Source of the DNA: Bacteroidota bacterium
GTDB taxonomy: Bacteria; Bacteroidota; Bacteroidia; Chitinophagales; Chitinophagaceae
DNA: 9,375 nucleotides
Direction of reading: 5' to 3'
Assembly (NCBI GenBank): GCA_023429985.1
Contig: JAEZCV010000066.1
Location: 1-9,375, forward strand
This document shows, in pieces, positions 7,801 to 9,375 of this stretch. Within the stretch, counting starts at the first letter, position 1; each line of letters opens with the position of its first letter. The notes beneath the pieces are model-generated. The model had not been told where the DNA came from. It made no database searches and worked only from the letters and a program-made list of their open reading frames with translations. Made by a program: the position numbers and the translations under genes.

Positions 7801-9375
7801 ACCGTTCTGTTATCAAAGCTTTCTGAAACAATCCTGTTCAGTGCATCATAACCAATGTTTACAGTACCAGCACCGTTGGTGGCAGATATAATCCTGCCTG
7901 CATCATCATAAACATAAGAGAACACTTCGCCACCGGGCAGTGACTTCGATATAATCCTGTTCATATTATCGTACTGGTAAGTGATAATGCTTCCATCGGT
8001 AAGCCTGTTGGAAATAATATTGTTGTTATTATCGTAATCCAGTTCATTAAAACTTCCATCAGGATAAGTCATTCTTTTACGTCTGTTCAACTGGTCGTAG
8101 GTATAAGTGGTTGTATTGCCATTCTGATCCTGCAGGGAGGTCATATTATTTTCTGCATCATAACCAATTGTAATTATTCCGCCTTCAGGGTCGGTAAAGC
8201 TTTTTAAACGATCCAGGCTATCGTATGTAAGATGACTTACAAACCCATTCCTGTCTGTAATGGTTTTAACATTATCATTGTCATCGTAGGTATAAGACCT
8301 TTTATTACCAAGAGGGTCGGTAAGCGATGTTATTCTGTCGAGATTATCATAAGTGGCAGAAGTAATAGCGCCCAGGCCGTTGGTATAGCTTGTAATATTT
8401 CCATTTGCATCATAGGTAAAACGGGCAATATCGCCTGTACCATCCTTGATCCTGGTAACACGATCTAATTTATCAAACTCATAATTCAGCAATCTGCCCC
8501 CGGGAAACGACACTGACTTTACGTTACTGTTTGCGTCATATTCAATAGAGATCACATTTCCCAGCGCATCGGTAAAAGCGGTCAGCCTGTTCCTTGAATC
8601 ATAAGAAAATGAAGAAACAATTCCCAAAGGATTTTTAAATGAGGTTACATTATCCATGGCATCATATACTATCTCTTCCACTTTCCCATTGGCATTAATG
8701 TATTTTACCGGTCTTGAAGAAGCATCGTAAGAAATGCTGGTAGTTTTATTATTCTTATCTTTTATGGAAACCACATTTCCCTGTGCGTCGTAATTAAATT
8801 CCATGGTTTGGCTCAGAGGATCAGTGATCTTTTTCAGCCTGCCCAAAATATCGGTTTCCAGGTTATGCTGGTTACCACGTGCATCCATAAAAGAAACCAG
8901 TTCGCCACGAGCGTTATATTCCAGCGTTGCGAAATAGTTGCCGGGGCCAGAAACGGTAGCAGGATTGCCGAAAGCATCGTAGCTGTAATTAAACACGTTA
9001 CCATTTGGATCAGTGCTGCTTACAATATCTCCATAAGAATTATAGGAGGCGGTAAAAGTTTTGTTTCCTGGCATTATCAATTCTTCCAGGTTGCCTTTAT
9101 TATTATAATTAAGGGTATACAAATTCCCCTTTGGATCTTTATAGGTTGTGATTTTATTAAAATCGGCTGAGTAGGTATAGATATGTTTCCCGCCCATTGG
9201 GTCTGTTGTTGATAATATATTGCCTCGACTATCATAGGTATAAGCATATTGATTGCCATTGGCATCGGTCATTTTAATTTTATTACCATTGGCATCATAC
9301 TCATACTTCACATTCAATCCGCAGCAATTGCCTGTAATTGAGGTTACCCATCCCAAACCATCCACAACATCATAT
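4632..9375 (-). CDS. Giant YD-repeat/RHS protein with fibronectin-III-like modules and T9SS sorting domain (5' end outside window)
   Basis: The frame is open through the right edge (first full codon 9374-9372, reading YDVVDGLGWV...), so the true start is not visible; 1,580 residues can be read. Residue numbers here count from the GTG codon at 9365. YD repeats span 1 to about 770. The RHS core is at about 785-896 (RYDAFGKL, GFTGQQYDSATAGFHFYYRN, GLFSQRDL). An unassigned segment covers 897-1117. A beta domain starting RDPNEIIGPEG spans about 1117-1300. Fibronectin-III-like modules lie at about 1303-1390 and 1399-1497. A T9SS type A sorting domain is at 1505-1577. Family knowledge: RHS repeats build a large beta-strand shell, and in Bacteroidota the sorting domain routes the protein through the outer membrane by the Por machinery. 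I infer a secreted or surface-held shell protein or adhesin. No immunity gene follows. Confidence 0.93.
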   Translation of the reverse strand, partial: YDVVDGLGWVTSITGNCCGLNVKYEYDANGNKIKMTDANGNQYAYTYDSRGNILSTTDPMGGKHIYTYSADFNKITTYKDPKGNLYTLNYNNKGNLEELIMPGNKTFTASYNSYGDIVSSTDPNGNVFNYSYDAFGNPATVSGPGNYFATLEYNARGELVSFMDARGNQHNLETDILGRLKKITDPLSQTMEFNYDAQGNVVSIKDKNNKTTSISYDASSRPVKYINANGKVEEIVYDAMDNVTSFKNPLGIVSSFSYDSRNRLTAFTDALGNVISIEYDANSNVKSVSFPGGRLLNYEFDKLDRVTRIKDGTGDIARFTYDANGNITSYTNGLGAITSATYDNLDRITSLTDPLGNKRSYTYDDNDNVKTITDRNGFVSHLTYDSLDRLKSFTDPEGGIITIGYDAENNMTSLQDQNGNTTTYTYDQLNRRKRMTYPDGSFNELDYDNNNNIISNRLTDGSIITYQYDNMNRIISKSLPGGEVFSYVYDDAGRIISATNGAGTVNIGYDALNRIVSESFDNRTVTYSYNDAGRTQTISYPGGRTVVKSYDDRSRLASVFSNDQLIAEYSYNSENLPVNILYGNGTITTMQYDMGNRMTSMQNSGPNILNNSFTYDKEGNKTQVNRFNNPLLSEEYTYDDNYRLVQHKKGNVTNNYTYDAVGNRVAASINGAAKNYTINNLNQMTAINGAARIYDGRGNLAFDGMFHKFYDAEGRLVKDSSAPASVITYVYDAFDRRIIKSINGNSLKYTYAGLAPVEERNNSGVIQNQTVFTHFLKPVVNVNNESNFYYHQNELNSVEAISNTNGRLMENFRYDAFGKLSVYDSLGNPIASSITGNRFGFTGQQYDSATAGFHFYYRNYAPETGLFSQRDLIEYEDGMGMYQYVGNNPANGIDILGLEDCSKTQERNDIAYETSAINYATTNTLDATAYKLRSDATKAFKEASEIKLNRAARRNAQLGRGENLVAKKTALNNTAGAKGVKGNKMAMASDRIGKGMNVADNLIKGEAMLSSFADGQSNEQYTQEVQATGDFLLSGLAWTGVGSVFSGIDFVVESTTGDGLSTHSANAGTFYGNLWAYYEYGVPMSYVSTESTPCPENGTRRRPRDYYDPVTGEVVIIAPRDPNEIIGPEGVKEKKYVSVKSRMPYTILCENDKSATAPAKYIRISTPMEPNQDAGTFQLGSFGFNNQSFSVPAGLTSYYTRLDCRDSMDLYVDVVAGFDQMKNEVFWEFRSIDPITLLPTEDPEKGLLFLQDSSQPLYGHGFVNFSIIPKASAQTLDTIGARASIVFDINDTIPTNIYTNTIDAVAPQSQMVSASFNDSGFVHLQWTGSDDPGGSGIKNYTVYVATDGINYTVIAPEVFGTDTTIQLPMGAEYCFFVLATDLVGHTEIMDVNDIACASLMAPLPVTWLYFKGKNVGKHNLLEWATAEEHNTSKYVIERSANGNDFADIGELNSIGNSSATTQYQFTDMNVDKLEIPSMYYRLRQIDLDGGFKYSNIIRINIAREVKRSVVFPNPTSGLITVSIGDANLIGREAMVYNETGTLIQRVLINGNNFTINLSGQTNGIYLIRLSETEILKVIKL
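4875..5459 (-). other. Two fibronectin-III-like modules of the RHS protein
   Basis: The first module (residues about 1303-1390) has a typical strand pattern, with LQWTGSDDPGGSGIKNYTVY followed by a YCFFVLATDLVG strand. The second (about 1399-1497) is the module commonly found just before Bacteroidota sorting domains: LPVTWLYFKGK, LLEWATAEEHNTSKYVIERS, then YRLRQIDLDGGFKYSNI. They probably act as stalk or spacer domains outside the cell. Confidence 0.75.
5466..6014 (-). other. DUF11/DUF7619-like beta domain of the RHS protein
   Basis: Residues about 1118-1300 begin at a DPNEIIGPEG boundary. They continue with PYTILCENDKSATAPAKYIRI, an AGTFQLGSFGF strand, FWEFRSIDP, GHGFVNFSI and SIVFDINDTIPTNIYTNTID. 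This pattern is known from large secreted repeat proteins, where such domains sit before sorting signals. I recognise the pattern but give the family name with caution. The function is presumably structural. Confidence 0.6.
6015..6677 (-). other. Unassigned segment of the RHS protein between core and beta domains
   Basis: Residues 897-1117 match nothing I recognise. The first 110 residues are Ala-, Asn- and Lys-rich and look helical (for example DATKAFKEASEIKLNRAARR). A Gly- and hydrophobic-rich stretch follows (FLLSGLAWTGVGSVFSGIDF, residues 1028-1047), then a Tyr-rich stretch (NLWAYYEYGVPMSY), then a Pro/Arg linker (NGTRRRPRDYYDP). It sits where polymorphic RHS toxins carry their variable tip, yet no catalytic motif of a known toxin family is visible. 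Confidence 0.6.
6678..7013 (-). other. RHS repeat-associated core domain
   Basis: Residues about 785-896 carry the canonical core: FYYHQNELNSVEAISNTNG, ENFRYDAFGKLSVYDSLGNP, NRFGFTGQQYDSATAGFHFY, RNYAPETGLFSQRDLIEYED and MYQYVGNNPANGIDILGLED. In RHS proteins this region plugs the repeat shell and marks the start of the variable C-terminal part. The usual DPxGL ending reads DILGL here. Confidence 0.92.
7056..9375 (-). repeat. YD-repeat array (63-bp period in DNA) of the RHS gene
   Basis: The key Tyr (or its substitute Thr or Phe) of each YD/YN unit falls at residues 23, 44, 65, then 87, 108, 129, 150, 171, 192, 213 and so on every 21 residues to 486. That gives 20 units in exact register (9107 to about 7908 in DNA), followed by more irregular units to about 770. 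On the plus strand this appears as recurring TCATAGGTATA-like words every 63 bp. The array continues past the right edge. Confidence 0.92.

Noticed and set aside
7056..9375. Regular spaced repeats resembling a CRISPR or satellite array
   Set aside because: The 63-bp period is the codon image of 21-residue YD repeats in one long open frame. The units are degenerate, with no identical repeats and unique spacers.
5196..9375. Plus-strand open frames inside the RHS gene, for example 5121-5405, 7254-7703 and 8808-9170
   Set aside because: They are complementary shadows of the long minus-strand frame and show no recognisable domains or start signals.

Overview
The window looks like a chromosomal segment from a member of the Bacteroidota, probably near the Chitinophagaceae or Sphingobacteriales. 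Four things point there: a type IX secretion (T9SS) C-terminal sorting domain on the largest protein, promoter cores of the Bacteroidota type (TTTG, about 19 bp, TAnnTTTG), coding starts without a strong Shine-Dalgarno, and an AT-leaning base composition. The genus cannot be named from this sequence.

Layout, left to right. The plus strand carries the last 77 codons of a probable family 2 glycosyltransferase (2-235). A small predicted single-pass membrane protein follows (289-528) with a candidate promoter just upstream. Next come two tRNA genes, tRNA-Gly(GCC) and tRNA-Leu(TAA), separated by an intrinsic terminator and preceded by a near-consensus Bacteroidota promoter. From about 944 to the right edge everything is on the minus strand: a secreted serine hydrolase of the beta-lactamase/PBP-like family (944-2284), a membrane sensor histidine kinase with periplasmic sensor, PAS, HisKA_3 and HATPase parts (2389-4362), and a giant YD-repeat/RHS protein (4632 to beyond 9375, 5' end missing). 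The tRNA block and the hydrolase gene converge on a shared 14-bp perfect inverted repeat.

The RHS protein is the main item. At least 20 YD repeats run in an unbroken 21-residue register. An RHS core domain follows, then about 220 residues I cannot assign, a repeat-like beta domain, two fibronectin-III-like modules and a type A T9SS sorting domain. A toxin tip would normally sit at the C terminus, but here that end is occupied by an export and anchoring signal. No immunity gene follows, and a strong terminator closes the transcript. I therefore read it as a secreted or surface-attached RHS shell or adhesin rather than a classic toxin/immunity pair.

The kinase and the hydrolase are in the same direction, 104 bp apart, and may be co-transcribed. 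No response regulator is visible, so the kinase partner is elsewhere or outside the window. I see no CRISPR array, transposase, integrase or complete defence system. The only architecture that might be under-described is the T9SS-routed RHS protein and its unassigned central segment.
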